DNA from: Solibacillus sp. FSL R5-0449
Lineage (GTDB): Bacteria > Bacillota > Bacilli > Bacillales_A > Planococcaceae
Direction: 5' to 3'
DNA: 64,000 nucleotides
NCBI RefSeq assembly: GCF_037975215.1
Contig: NZ_CP150239.1
Location: 1,464,001 to 1,528,000, forward strand
The notes beneath the pieces are model-generated. The model worked only from the letters and a program-made list of their open reading frames with translations. It ran no database searches and had not been told where the DNA came from. How positions within the stretch are numbered: position 1 is the stretch's first letter; each line of letters starts with the position of its first letter. The position numbers were made by a program, and so were the translations under genes. This document shows, one piece after another, positions 23,892 through 33,270 of the stretch.

Positions 23892-24764
23892 TTGAAACGC
23901 ATTTCTTTAATAGTACTGCCATTCGTTTTATACATATCAGGTTTGCTCGCTTATTATTTTGATAAGATTAACGGTTATCTATTTATTATTTTAATTATAG
24001 TCGGCTTAGGTATTTCGATTTCCGGTTTTTTTCTTTACCGGAACGAAAAGAAGTTGAAAGCTGCTTTTTTAGGGATATTTTATATACTATCTCTATTAAC
24101 TATATTTGAAAGCCGACTGATCGATTATGAAAAGTATACTTATTTCCTTGTCTCATATAACGAGCCTTTTGAAATAGTGGAAGATTCAGGTGTTAATGTA
24201 CTGGCAGTGGATGTTTTTGAGGCCCCATATATAACAGATTTGGGATATTTAATTCATACTATAGAATCTTCAACGAATAAAAAAGTTTTGGATGCGGAAG
24301 TTGTCACGAATGAAATCCGGTACCGTTCGAAAAACGTAGAATTACTAAGTTATGTACGTCCCGCGGAGAAACATTTTGAAACGATGAAGGAAAACGTCAT
24401 TGCTTATTTACCAGAAAACTCTTCTGCTATTAATCAATTTTTAGAAAGAGAAGATATAGAAGGTGACAGTGCGGGACTTGCCGCTGTGTTAAGCGCTCTT
24501 ATCGAAAATGGTGACGTTAATAATAATGTGCCGATTGCTGTAACAGGAGCGATTGACAGCAAAGGAAATGTAAAAGAAATCGGTTCGATTAAAGCGAAAA
24601 CTTTAATTGCCGAACAAAGCGGTTTCTCTCATATTCTTCTACCTGTGGAAAACGCAGAAGAAGCGAAGAAAGTAAAAAAAGATGAGCAGCTAAATATAAA
24701 CATTATTGCGGTGGCGTCTATAGATAATGCTGTAATGGAAATTATGAGGCTCAATAATGAGTAA
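23892..24764 (+). CDS. Membrane-anchored Lon-like (S16) peptidase-domain protein
   Basis: 290 residues from TTG 23892. Residues 1-75 contain three hydrophobic segments. The C-terminal half (about 165-290) is an S16 Lon peptidase domain: GDSAGLAAVLSAL with the nucleophile at Ser193, and AVTGAIDSKGNVKEIGSIKA followed by K236, the expected catalytic Lys. There is no AAA+ ATPase domain. It therefore resembles the BrxL-independent, ATP-independent Lon-C/YlbL-type peptidases, but without the PDZ domain of YlbL. Substrate unknown. It ends the five-gene run; no terminator was obvious. Confidence 0.85.
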   Translation: MKRISLIVLPFVLYISGLLAYYFDKINGYLFIILIIVGLGISISGFFLYRNEKKLKAAFLGIFYILSLLTIFESRLIDYEKYTYFLVSYNEPFEIVEDSGVNVLAVDVFEAPYITDLGYLIHTIESSTNKKVLDAEVVTNEIRYRSKNVELLSYVRPAEKHFETMKENVIAYLPENSSAINQFLEREDIEGDSAGLAAVLSALIENGDVNNNVPIAVTGAIDSKGNVKEIGSIKAKTLIAEQSGFSHILLPVENAEEAKKVKKDEQLNINIIAVASIDNAVMEIMRLNNE

Positions 24765-24877
24765 CCTGTGCTTGCGTGTGCTGAAAAATTAATTGTAATC
24801 AAGAATGGTCCTATCATTTTTTTATCTACTATGTTATTTTTATAATAATTTAATAATTTGCAATTTAAATAAGTGCT

Positions 24878-25161
24878 TACAGAATTTTGTAAGGTAAAAG
24901 GGAAATTAGTGAAAGACTAATGCAGCCCCCGCTACTGTAATAGCTGATGAAATCACAATAAATCACTGTCGTAATGATGGGAAGATGTGAAAGTAAAACG
25001 AAGCTTAAGCCAGGAAACCTGCTTATTCAATCGATACTTACTTTTCGGAGGGAGAAGTATAGGCGAAACTAGTCATTGTTTTTGTGTATTGAAACAATAT
25101 CCATAATTAATTTCACATGCCTGTACCTCTTTTTCGATGAGAGGTAGAGGCATTTTTATTT
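24878..25161 (+). promoter_or_regulatory. Cobalamin riboswitch with terminator, upstream of cobQ
   Basis: The aptamer (about 24878-25024) has the conserved elements GCAGCCCCCGCTACTGTAAT, CACTG, GATGGGAAGATGTGAAAG and the B12 box AAGCCAGGAAACCTGC at about 25007. It is followed by a terminator at 25117-25161 (ATGCCTGTACCTCT pairing with AGAGGTAGAGGCAT, then TTTTTATTTT). Adenosylcobalamin binding should favour termination and switch the cobQ operon off. Confidence 0.95.
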
Positions 25162-25195
25162 TATTGGGATATTTACAGTATGGGAGGAGATTTTA

Positions 25196-26689
25196 GTGCA
25201 GGCAATTATGATTCAAGGTACAGCATCCGATGTGGGAAAAAGTGTACTATGTACAGCGCTTTGCCGCATTTTGGCAAATGACGGTTATCGAGTGGCTCCA
25301 TTTAAATCACAAAATATGGCGCTTAATTCTTATATTACAAAAGACGGTGGGGAGATTGGGCGTGCACAGGGGGTTCAGGCAGAAGCCGCAAAAATTGACG
25401 CAACAACGGATATGAACCCGATTTTACTTAAGCCTAAAGGGGATATGATATCGGAAGTGATTTTCAACGGAAAACATTATGCCAATATAGATGCGCTAAG
25501 TTATCGTGAAAATTTTGTGGAAACAGTCATGCCTGAAGTTCGTTCTTCACTTGCCCGTTTGTCGGAGAGTTATAATGTCCTTGTTTTGGAAGGCGCGGGA
25601 AGTCCCGCGGAAATTAACTTAAAAAACCGGGACATTGCCAATATGCGCATGGCACATGAAACCGACGCCGCCGTAATTTTAGTTGCCGATATTGACCGGG
25701 GCGGTGTTTTTGCTTCAATTGTCGGGACATTGATGTTATTGGACGATGCGGAAAGAGCCCGTGTCAAAGGAATTGTTATTAATAAGTTTCGTGGAATGAA
25801 AGAATTGCTGAATGATGGAATCGGCTGGCTTGAAGAATATACAGGAATTCCTGTACTTGGTGTTATTCCGTATTTTGATATTCACATTGAAGCTGAAGAT
25901 TCGCTCGCTTTATCCAGCATGCGTTTTAAAAAGCCACAATACTATGAATTTGCGATTGATGTTGCAGTTATCCGGTTTCCGCATATTTCGAATTTTACCG
26001 ACTTAGACCCGCTCTTTGAAGAACCGGATGTAGGCGTGCGCTTTGTTACGGCACTGAGTGATTTGAAAAATCCGGATGTCGTGATTTTACCAGGGACGAA
26101 AAATACGGTGGAAGATTTTTTATGGCTTCAGCAAACCGGGTTAATGCAAAGGATTTTACAGTTAGCGAATCAAAATGTTCGTATTATCGGTATTTGTGGA
26201 GGTTACCAGATGCTAGGTGAAATAATCCGTGATGAGCATGCGGTTGAAAGCACAGGAGGCACATATTTAACTTTAGGTTTGCTGCCTATTGAAACAACAT
26301 TTATTACTAGTAAGCAAACAGTGCAAGTTTCCGGCAGAAGCTGTACAGGTCATGAAATTGAAGGGTATGAAATTCATTTAGGGCGCAGTGTAGCAACAAA
26401 ACCAATGAAGCCTTTCATCCAATTTTATGACGGCAGGACAGATGGTATCTATACGGAGCAAGTATTTGGTACATATGTTCACGGGGTTTTCCAAAACCGT
26501 CCGTTTACTCGCGATTATTTTAATACAATCCGTATGCAAAAAGGGATGGAGCCTATTTCAGGTGATGTCTTATCCGATTTTGAACACCGTGAACAAGCGT
26601 ATGAAATGCTGGACCGTCATGTTCGTCCTCACTTAAATATGGAAAAGATTTATTCGTTTATTTCGGAAAGCAAGATTGAAACGAAGTGA
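25196..26689 (+). CDS. cobQ: Cobyric acid synthase (CobQ/CbiP)
   Basis: 497 residues from GTG 25196 after GGGAGGAGATTTTA. The N-terminal P-loop (MIQGTASDVGKSVLCTALCR) and FKSQNMALNSY are CobQ-specific; the C-terminal glutaminase domain has IIGICGGYQMLGE with the nucleophilic Cys and the later FGTYVHGVF with the His. The enzyme amidates four side chains of adenosylcobyrinic a,c-diamide using glutamine and ATP. It is the first gene after the cobalamin riboswitch; cbiB follows 29 bases later. Confidence 0.96.
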   Translation: MQAIMIQGTASDVGKSVLCTALCRILANDGYRVAPFKSQNMALNSYITKDGGEIGRAQGVQAEAAKIDATTDMNPILLKPKGDMISEVIFNGKHYANIDALSYRENFVETVMPEVRSSLARLSESYNVLVLEGAGSPAEINLKNRDIANMRMAHETDAAVILVADIDRGGVFASIVGTLMLLDDAERARVKGIVINKFRGMKELLNDGIGWLEEYTGIPVLGVIPYFDIHIEAEDSLALSSMRFKKPQYYEFAIDVAVIRFPHISNFTDLDPLFEEPDVGVRFVTALSDLKNPDVVILPGTKNTVEDFLWLQQTGLMQRILQLANQNVRIIGICGGYQMLGEIIRDEHAVESTGGTYLTLGLLPIETTFITSKQTVQVSGRSCTGHEIEGYEIHLGRSVATKPMKPFIQFYDGRTDGIYTEQVFGTYVHGVFQNRPFTRDYFNTIRMQKGMEPISGDVLSDFEHREQAYEMLDRHVRPHLNMEKIYSFISESKIETK

Positions 26690-26718
26690 ATGGATAAATA
26701 TTAAAGGAGCATGGACCG

Positions 26719-27675
26719 ATGTATTTTATTATTTGTGTATTCGCAGTGCTCATCGATTGCATTGTCGGGGATCCGAAAAAATGGACGCATCCCGTCATTT
26801 ATATAGGTAGCGTAATTTCTTTTTTCGAAAGGAAATGGAATGATGGCAGTGGCACTAGAAAACGGATCAATGGATTACTAACAGTTTTCCTCACGGTAAG
26901 TATTACAACGGGCTCGGTTTTTTTTATTGTCTTTCTGGCCATGAAAATACATCTTCTTCTTTGGCTTGTAGTCGAAGTCTTTTTGATTAGTTTAGCCCTA
27001 GCCCAGAAATCATTAAAAGAAGCGGCGATGCTCGTTTACGATTCCTTGGAAGCGAACGATTTATCCGAAGCAAGGAAATATTTAAGCTGGATCGTGGGTC
27101 GTGATACAAATCATTTGGATGAACCTGAAATTGTAAGAGGTGTCATTGAAACAGTCTCGGAAAATACGAGTGACGGTGTGACGGCTCCTCTTATGTATGC
27201 ATTATGTTTCGGGGCAACCGGTGCATGGTGCTATAAAGCGATTAATACATTGGACTCGATGATCGGCTATAAAAATGAACGTTATGAAGACTTTGGATAT
27301 GCTGCAGCAAAAATGGACGATATTGCGAATTATGTGCCTAGTAGAATTTCGGGGTTTTTCCTTATTGTATTTACAAAATGTGAGACGGCACAACCAATTA
27401 AACACCGATTTAAATACTGGCTAAGTGATGCTAAAAAACATCCAAGCCCGAACAGCGGGTATATGGAGGCTGCTACAGCCATTCAGTTAGGAATCCGTTT
27501 AGGCGGGTTAAATCATTATGGCGGGGTGGAATCATTTCGTGCTTATATGGGGAAACCGTCCAATACGATGCAGAAAATACATATAAAAAAAGCGATCCAG
27601 CACATGTATGTTTGTACATGGTATGTTGTGATAACAGGAGGAATATTGTATGGAATTGCCTGCACATGGGGCTAA
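26719..27675 (+). CDS. cbiB: Adenosylcobinamide-phosphate synthase (CbiB/CobD family)
   Basis: 318-residue integral membrane enzyme that joins aminopropanol (or its phosphate) to adenosylcobyric acid. Signatures: DCIVGDPKKWTHPVIYIGSVI at the N-terminus, WIVGRDTNHLDEPEIVRGVIE TVSENTSDGVTAPL region near residue 130-160, and MIGYKNERYEDFGYAAAKMDDIANY near residue 190. GGAGC precedes the ATG. Its 3' end overlaps the next gene by 26 bases, indicating translational coupling. Confidence 0.95.
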   Translation: MYFIICVFAVLIDCIVGDPKKWTHPVIYIGSVISFFERKWNDGSGTRKRINGLLTVFLTVSITTGSVFFIVFLAMKIHLLLWLVVEVFLISLALAQKSLKEAAMLVYDSLEANDLSEARKYLSWIVGRDTNHLDEPEIVRGVIETVSENTSDGVTAPLMYALCFGATGAWCYKAINTLDSMIGYKNERYEDFGYAAAKMDDIANYVPSRISGFFLIVFTKCETAQPIKHRFKYWLSDAKKHPSPNSGYMEAATAIQLGIRLGGLNHYGGVESFRAYMGKPSNTMQKIHIKKAIQHMYVCTWYVVITGGILYGIACTWG

Positions 27676-28717
27676 TGCAGCCGCGTTATATAAAGCGATG
27701 AATTTACAGATGCCGGATAAAGTCATTGATGTCAGCGAAAATGTCAATCATCTGGGGGTACCGAAGCAAGTAAAGCAACAGTGGCAAAACCTGTTAGAAA
27801 AAATTGCTGGCTACCCGGATGAACAAGCAGAACCATTTCGATCGCAAGCGGCAGCTGTTCACCAAGTAGCAGCCGATCAAGTTGTCGTTACAAATGGTGC
27901 GGCAGAGGGCTTAATGGCTTTGGCACAGCTTTTCAATGGACAGGAGATTGCTTTGTTACAGCCAACATTTTCGGAGTATGCTAGAACACTAAAACAGCAG
28001 AATTGTGTCATTCAATCTATTTTAGCTGACGATATTGAAACATATCGATTTAATGAGGAAATATTGGAGAAACAGCTGAAAGATGTCCATGCCTGCTATA
28101 TTTGCAATCCGAATAATCCTACAGGCGTATTATTGAAAAAATATTGGATTGAACAGTTGATTAAAAAGTATCCCCACTGCGATTTTGTTGTCGATGAAGC
28201 GTTTATGGACTGGACCGATGAATCGGAGAGCGTAGTTCCATTGGTAAACACCCATTCCAATTTATTTGTTGTGCGATCCATGACAAAAATATATGCGCTG
28301 GCAGGAATCCGACTCGGTTATGTCATCGGTCAACAGGCAGAAGAAATTCGTCAATACTTGCCGCACTGGAATGTGAGTGCGATTGCAAATGAAATTGGCT
28401 GTCTTTGTTTACAGGACAAGGATTTTGTAATGGAATCTCGTGAAAAAAGCAGCAAATTACGGAGTCAGATAGTGAAGGACTTAAAATTAATTGATTGTAA
28501 AGTATCAAACAGTGCAGCGAATTTTTTGCTGTTCCAATTGCCGGAACAAAATAATTCTGATAAATTTTTTACATATTTATTAGAGCGAGGCATCGTTTTA
28601 CGCCATACAAAAAACTATGTCGGCCTGGACGGCGCATGGTTTCGAATCGCTGTCAAAAGTGAAGAAATCTGGACAAAATGCAAGGATGAAATAACGAATT
28701 ATGTCAAAAATCATTAA
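27650..28717 (+). CDS. cobD: Threonine-phosphate decarboxylase / CobD-like aminotransferase
   Basis: 355 residues, pyridoxal-phosphate fold type I. DVSENVNHLGVP near residue 27 corresponds to the DFSANINPLG-type motif of Salmonella CobD; CNPNNPTGVL and FVVDEAFMDWTD are the cofactor contacts, and VRSMTKIYALAGIRLGY contains the Schiff-base Lys. In cobalamin pathways this enzyme makes aminopropanol phosphate from L-threonine phosphate. It overlaps cbiB by 26 bases and the phosphatase by 17. HisC-type aminotransferases are related, but operon position favours CobD. Confidence 0.88.
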   Translation: MELPAHGANAAALYKAMNLQMPDKVIDVSENVNHLGVPKQVKQQWQNLLEKIAGYPDEQAEPFRSQAAAVHQVAADQVVVTNGAAEGLMALAQLFNGQEIALLQPTFSEYARTLKQQNCVIQSILADDIETYRFNEEILEKQLKDVHACYICNPNNPTGVLLKKYWIEQLIKKYPHCDFVVDEAFMDWTDESESVVPLVNTHSNLFVVRSMTKIYALAGIRLGYVIGQQAEEIRQYLPHWNVSAIANEIGCLCLQDKDFVMESREKSSKLRSQIVKDLKLIDCKVSNSAANFLLFQLPEQNNSDKFFTYLLERGIVLRHTKNYVGLDGAWFRIAVKSEEIWTKCKDEITNYVKNH

Positions 28718-29258
28718 CTACTACCGTCATGGTGAAACAGTGTGGAATAAAGTAGGGCGGCTGCAAGGATGGCTTGATTCGGATTTAACGACAAAAGGAG
28801 TTGAACAGGCAATGTCCGTTAACTGGAATCCTGAGATCGTATTCTCCAGTGACTTGAAGCGTGCAGTGCAAACAGCCCGTCTCATGTTTCCGGACCACAC
28901 CATTCATAAAAATGAAAATTTGCGTGAAATCAACTTGGGACATTGGCAAGGCAGCTATATTAAGAACCTTCAACAGGATGAACAGTATTGTTGCTATATG
29001 AATTCACCTGAACTGTTTATCAATACGACTCAAGAATCCTTTAAAGAAGTAACCAACCGGATGCTCAGGTTTCACCAGTATTTGTTAAAGTTACCGTATG
29101 AGAGAATCGCTGTCGTTTCGCACGGTGTTGCAATTGCCTGTTTGATTTCCGCACTTCATAAACAGCCTTACAACCAGCTATGGGGTAATTTGTTGAATGG
29201 TGCTGCTTGTTTTTCGATAGAAGGGAATAGCGAACAATTACATAGCAATATTAAATAA
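28701..29258 (+). CDS. Histidine phosphatase, CobC-like (alpha-ribazole phosphatase candidate)
   Basis: 185 residues. The catalytic YYRHGETVWN lies at residues 7-16, SSDLKRAVQTA near residue 50, the acid-residue LREINLGHWQG near 75 and the second His in VVSHGVAI near 145. This is the phosphoglycerate-mutase superfamily fold. As the last gene of the cobalamin operon, overlapping the preceding gene by 17 bases, it most likely removes the phosphate from alpha-ribazole-5'-phosphate or from adenosylcobalamin 5'-phosphate. Sequence alone does not prove the substrate. Confidence 0.85.
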   Translation: MSKIINYYRHGETVWNKVGRLQGWLDSDLTTKGVEQAMSVNWNPEIVFSSDLKRAVQTARLMFPDHTIHKNENLREINLGHWQGSYIKNLQQDEQYCCYMNSPELFINTTQESFKEVTNRMLRFHQYLLKLPYERIAVVSHGVAIACLISALHKQPYNQLWGNLLNGAACFSIEGNSEQLHSNIK

Positions 29259-29261
29259 GAG

Positions 29262-29299
29262 GAAACGCTATACCAGTTTTTTGGTATAGCGTTTCTTTT
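29262..29299. terminator. Bidirectional terminator between cob operon and nrdF
   Basis: A perfect stem of AAACGCTATACCA with TGGTATAGCGTTT is followed by CTTTT on the plus strand, and a purine-rich flank serves the minus strand. Confidence 0.9.
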
Positions 29300-30158
29300 A
29301 GAATTTAAACGTATCATCAGTTATAGGGGCTACTTTAGCCACTGCATAAGTCGCTCCTTTTTGACTGAAGAAATCGTAGGTTGACCCAGTATTGGAAATT
29401 CCGTTCATGACAATCGGGTTGACTTCCTCGTCAGGAAACATCGTATCGAGCCCCAAGTTCATAAGCGCTTTATTTGCATTGTAGCGCACATATTTTTTCA
29501 CTTCCGGAGAAAGTCCGGTTTCTGCATATAAATCATCGGTATACTTCATTTCATTTTGATATAAATCGAGTAAATATTCATAGCCCCACAAAGTAAGCTC
29601 CTGCTGTTTTTCTGCTGAGAACGTTTTGAAAATGTTCTGGGCGAAAAAGCCGACCGCTACTCCATGAATTGCTTCGTCACGCAAGATTAAGCTAATCACT
29701 TCCGCACTGTTTCGCAATACACCCTGTCCTCCCAAATAAAGAGGGTAGAAGAAGCCGGAATAGAATAAGAAGCTTTCCAGCATAACTGAAGCGAACATTG
29801 CTTTCCATAAACTTTCCGGGTCATCTTCTTTTATCGCGGTGTATACTTCGCCGATGCGGTTAGCCTTATATTGAAGAAACTCATTTTTTTGCACCCATTC
29901 AAAAACTTCGTCAATTTCCGTGTTTGTGCATAATGTTGTAAAAATATACGAATAAGACTTTGCATGGATTGCTTCAAACGATCCGAATACGGTCAACACC
30001 GCTTTTTCCTGAAAATCAGGTGTATACTTGGCAATTTCATTCATGCCGATGTTCGTTTGTACCGTATCAAGCAATGTCAGGCCGCCGAACACTTTTTTGT
30101 ATGTATCCTGATGCTCGAATTCCTTCCATTGTTTGACGTCTTTACTGACTGCGATTTA
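29298..30158 (-). pseudogene. nrdF: nrdF exon 2, class Ib ribonucleotide reductase beta subunit, with apparent frameshift
   Basis: This exon encodes the NrdF C-terminal 285 or so residues, including FGGLTLLDTVQTNIGMNEI, iron-ligand segments EAIHAKSYS and LRDEAIHGV, and ends with a canonical C-terminus. Joined after intron removal to exon 1, the protein reads FPE-EIAVSKDVKQWKE, confirming the 3' splice site after AT at 30159. Immediately after WKE the frame changes: the run AAA at 30120-30122 has one base too many, and FEHQDTYKKVFGG continues in the other frame. The two exons total 964 nt, one more than a multiple of three. Either a sequence error or a real null mutation. NrdF would make the tyrosyl radical for NrdE. 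Confidence 0.85.
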
Positions 30159-32817
30159 TTGCGATAGGTAAGTCTTTGAAGTTATCTCCAGCTTTTCCCC
30201 CGCACCAAACCGTACGTGATAGTTTCCTATCATACGGCTTTCCATCAAAACTTTTTGAAGTAGATTAATTATATTTTGTTATTTCCGACTAAAACTCTTA
30301 ATTTATTTAATTTATCAAGTTGATTTTTATCTAACTTAATTTTGTTCATGTAGTTTGAAATTGTTTCTTCTTTTGTTGAGTGTATAAGTTTGTGAATATC
30401 CTTACTTACCCAAACAAGATTTTTATATGAGTCATCTCCACCAGTACTTTTCATAATTTTATGATGTAGTTCCATATTGTTTATTTGCAATGGTTCATTA
30501 GTGACAAAACATTTACCCTTTTGGGCTGCCATTAATGATATGCAGTTATCATATAGTTCCACACTCATAGAATTAATTTTTACCTTAATCAGATATTCTA
30601 TTAAACCTGTTTCAGAAAGTTTCTTATGAATAAGTTCCCTTCCTTTTTTGGTATAATTACAAATATCTGGGTTAAACCTTAAAGGTATTTTATTGGTGCA
30701 ACCATAGACAGGGAAAATAGTTACTTTTCCAACTGTTATTAGTTTGTGATTATATTGACCATATCTTTGAAGATAAAATTTACTTCTACAATCTTCGTTA
30801 GTTAAATTGTGTTTTAATCTATTATACATGACCTTTCTAAGCCAGAAGTCAATTTCTCTCATATCCTTAGTGATATGAGAAGCCACTCTATAATAATTGT
30901 GAATCCCAAGTATCATAGAATTTAATTTTTGAACTTCTTTACCCGTAGGAATTTTTTGTATAACTTTTACTTGATGCACTAAATTTTTATATACATTCGC
31001 TTTTGCTTTATCAGACATTCTACTATAACAAACATACTTCGATTTCTTTTTAATAGCTTTCATTTTAATTCCTAAAAACACAGTGTAATTCTTTCTAAGA
31101 TTAGTTACTTTAGATTTCTCAGGACTAATATCTAGTTTGAGTCTTATTTTTAACCACTCTTTAACAGCTATAAATACTTTTTGTGCTGTTTCGTAATCTC
31201 TGCAAAATACTTTAAAATCATCTGCATATCTTACGAAAAAGAATTCTTTGAGATTGGTCTTTTTAAGTGCTTGTTGTTGATTGCCGATTTTAGTATATGG
31301 AAACTTTGCTTTGAAAGTTTCCCATTGGCTACTTAACCACCAATCTAATTCATTCAGAACAACATTTGATAATAGAGGACTAATGATTCCACCTTGAGGT
31401 GTTCCTTTAGTCGTTTTACCTTGTCCTTCTACTTCTGAATTTAGTATCTTTTTAATAATACTAAGCACTTTTTTGTCTTGTATGCCTATAGACCATAATT
31501 GTTTCATGAGTTTACTATGATTAACATTATCAAAGAATCCTTTAATATCTATGTCAACCACGTAGTTCATATATGCATTATTTATTAAAGCTTGTGCCCG
31601 AGCTATAGCATGTTCAGTACCTCTATTGGGTCTAAAACCATAACTATGTTTGTGAAACTTTGCTTCACATATCGGTTCAAGAATTTGTTTAATGCATTGT
31701 TGTATGATTCTATCGTGCATACAAGGAATACCTAGTGGTCTTAAACCTCCACCGTTCTTAGGAATTTCAACACGTCTTACACTTTTAGGCTGATAGTTTT
31801 CAAAGCGTTTCTGAATATCTCTAATGAATAAATTTTCATCCATTTTATCAATATCCGATAAAACTAAACCATCAGTTCCTGCTGTATTTGAGCCTTTGTT
31901 GTTTTTGATGTTTCTGTAAGCTAACATGATATTCTGTTCACTTATAATTAAATCATATAAGTTTTTAAAATATCTTCCATCTTTAGATTGTTCGTATAGT
32001 AAGTCTAAAGCATCTTGTATATTGTAATATTCGTTGTTTCTTAACAACTTTCTTTTCTTGTTTTTAGTCGTCAGGTCTACTAATCTCCCTTCTAATATAA
32101 AATATTAGAGTGGTTTTCGTATCTTCTTGTCTTACTCGAATCCTGTATAATTGAATTTACAAAATATCTACTTCATATTTGTTTTGACTAGAGGCTATCC
32201 CTAATATGTCATTACAACATATTTCAAATGGTTCATGCCTCCGCTTTCACTTGCATTAAGAATAGTTATACAAATTAACGTTTTCCTATTCAACGTTTCA
32301 TAGAAAGCAAATTCTCAACGTTGCAAGCTTCCCTTGTTCCATTATCACTATCTTTACATATATCCTTAGGTTGTTGGTATAAGCCTGTAAGCTTGATAGT
32401 GCCTGTAACACTATATGGATTTTCATACTGAAGAATCTTACTAATCCACACTTACACCGCAACTTCGGCAGCAAATGCATTTCTACATTCTGTTCCTATA
32501 GACTCGTACATTCCCAACTTCGTCAGTTCTTTTGAACATCCTAACCATAGATATTTTATAGACCTCCGACCTATCTGATACAACCTTTACCTCTAAAGGT
32601 CTTTCCTTGTTAATAATTAAATCAACATTAGGGTATCATTCAGCCGACTTCACCGAGCTTTTAACAATCAATTATTTGCTTAATATCATGCTAATCGGAG
32701 TATTAAGGGGAGCATTTCATGGCGTTACCCAATCATTCTACTCCTCGTGATAACAGTTATGAATTGATTAATCAATTCACTCTAACCTTGTGAATTTCGG
32801 TTAGAAACAAGTCGCAC
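30159..32817 (-). mobile_element. Group II intron inserted in nrdF
   Basis: On the minus strand the intron begins GTGCGACTTG at 32817 (consensus GTGYG) and ends AT at 30159 (consensus AY). Near the 3' end, about 30190-30235, domain V is recognisable as AAAGCCGTATGATAGGAAAC followed by TATCACGTACGGTTT, and domain VI follows. Length is 2,659 nt, with domains I-III at about 32050-32817 and the reverse-transcriptase ORF in domain IV. Exact removal restores the conserved NrdF sequence FPEEIAVSKDV. It lies in the sense orientation, so it can splice from the nrdF transcript. Confidence 0.93.
30269..32047 (-). CDS. ltrA: Group II intron reverse transcriptase/maturase with HNH endonuclease
   Basis: 592 residues from TTG 32047. 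Reverse-transcriptase blocks include RRVEIPKNGGGLRPLGIP near residue 92, TPQGGIISPLLSN near 216 and the catalytic YADD at 274-277. The X/maturase domain spans about 350-460. The C-terminus (about 515-560) is an HNH nuclease: CFVTNEPL, then NMELHHKIMKSTGG. The upstream frame stays open and encodes TTKNKKRKLL, a basic N-terminus usual in this family; the only upstream candidate is a CTG at 32074, so the true start may be non-standard. The protein helps splicing and drives retrohoming. Confidence 0.93.
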   Translation of the reverse strand: MLRNNEYYNIQDALDLLYEQSKDGRYFKNLYDLIISEQNIMLAYRNIKNNKGSNTAGTDGLVLSDIDKMDENLFIRDIQKRFENYQPKSVRRVEIPKNGGGLRPLGIPCMHDRIIQQCIKQILEPICEAKFHKHSYGFRPNRGTEHAIARAQALINNAYMNYVVDIDIKGFFDNVNHSKLMKQLWSIGIQDKKVLSIIKKILNSEVEGQGKTTKGTPQGGIISPLLSNVVLNELDWWLSSQWETFKAKFPYTKIGNQQQALKKTNLKEFFFVRYADDFKVFCRDYETAQKVFIAVKEWLKIRLKLDISPEKSKVTNLRKNYTVFLGIKMKAIKKKSKYVCYSRMSDKAKANVYKNLVHQVKVIQKIPTGKEVQKLNSMILGIHNYYRVASHITKDMREIDFWLRKVMYNRLKHNLTNEDCRSKFYLQRYGQYNHKLITVGKVTIFPVYGCTNKIPLRFNPDICNYTKKGRELIHKKLSETGLIEYLIKVKINSMSVELYDNCISLMAAQKGKCFVTNEPLQINNMELHHKIMKSTGGDDSYKNLVWVSKDIHKLIHSTKEETISNYMNKIKLDKNQLDKLNKLRVLVGNNKI

Positions 32818-32920
32818 CTTCGGGGAACCATATTTGTTTCCATTGCTGGTCCCAAAAAATACGAGCGAGGTCACTCGTCGGGGTATTCCAGTTGACCGCT
32901 TTATACGTTAAATTTGACAT
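32818..32920 (-). CDS. nrdF: nrdF exon 1 (N-terminus of ribonucleotide reductase beta subunit)
   Basis: 103 nt encoding MSNLTYKAVNWNTPTSDLAR, then IFWDQQWKQIWFPE, and the first base of the next Glu codon; this matches the N-terminus of NrdF proteins (for example FWLPEEIAL in B. subtilis). The exon stops at GAAG directly before the intron GTGCG. The next two bases of the split codon are the AA that begin exon 2. The start overlaps the nrdE stop by 13 bases. Without splicing only about 35 NrdF residues would be made. Confidence 0.9.
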
Positions 32921-33270
32921 GCGACACACTCCTCAATTGTAAGTAAACGTTGGCGTACGTAATAAACGGTTTTAATGCCACGCGTCCACGCATAAATGTA
33001 GACTTTTGCTAATTGTTCTGTGTTCCACTGATCCGTTACGTATAGTGTCATGGAAATTCCTTGGTCGACATGCTTTTGCGCGGCTGCGTAAAGGTCGATC
33101 AGTTCATACGGGTTTACTTCATAGGCTTCGGTATAAAGTTCTTGGTTATCATTCGTTAAAAATGGCATCGGATAAATTGTTCGACTGTCCGCATAATCAC
33201 GAACTTCCACACGTTCTGTAACAGGGGAGATGGAAGCCGTACAGCTGCGGATGTAGGAAATACTGCCTGT
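32908..33270 (-). CDS. nrdE: nrdE exon 2 (C-terminus of ribonucleotide reductase alpha subunit)
   Basis: Encodes the last 120 residues of NrdE, starting TGSISYIRSCTASISPV and including YPMPFLTND, HVDQGISMTLYV and RGIKTVYYVRQRLLTIEECV then the CQI end; the CVACQI tail holds the redox-active cysteine pair expected at the NrdE C-terminus. It joins to exon 1 as RLAIAP-TGSISY, the conserved radical-enzyme barrel motif, with no missing or extra residue. An ORF extending upstream to 33339 is only read-through into the intron. The stop overlaps nrdF exon 1. Confidence 0.93.
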   Translation of the reverse strand, partial: TGSISYIRSCTASISPVTERVEVRDYADSRTIYPMPFLTNDNQELYTEAYEVNPYELIDLYAAAQKHVDQGISMTLYVTDQWNTEQLAKVYIYAWTRGIKTVYYVRQRLLTIEECVACQI

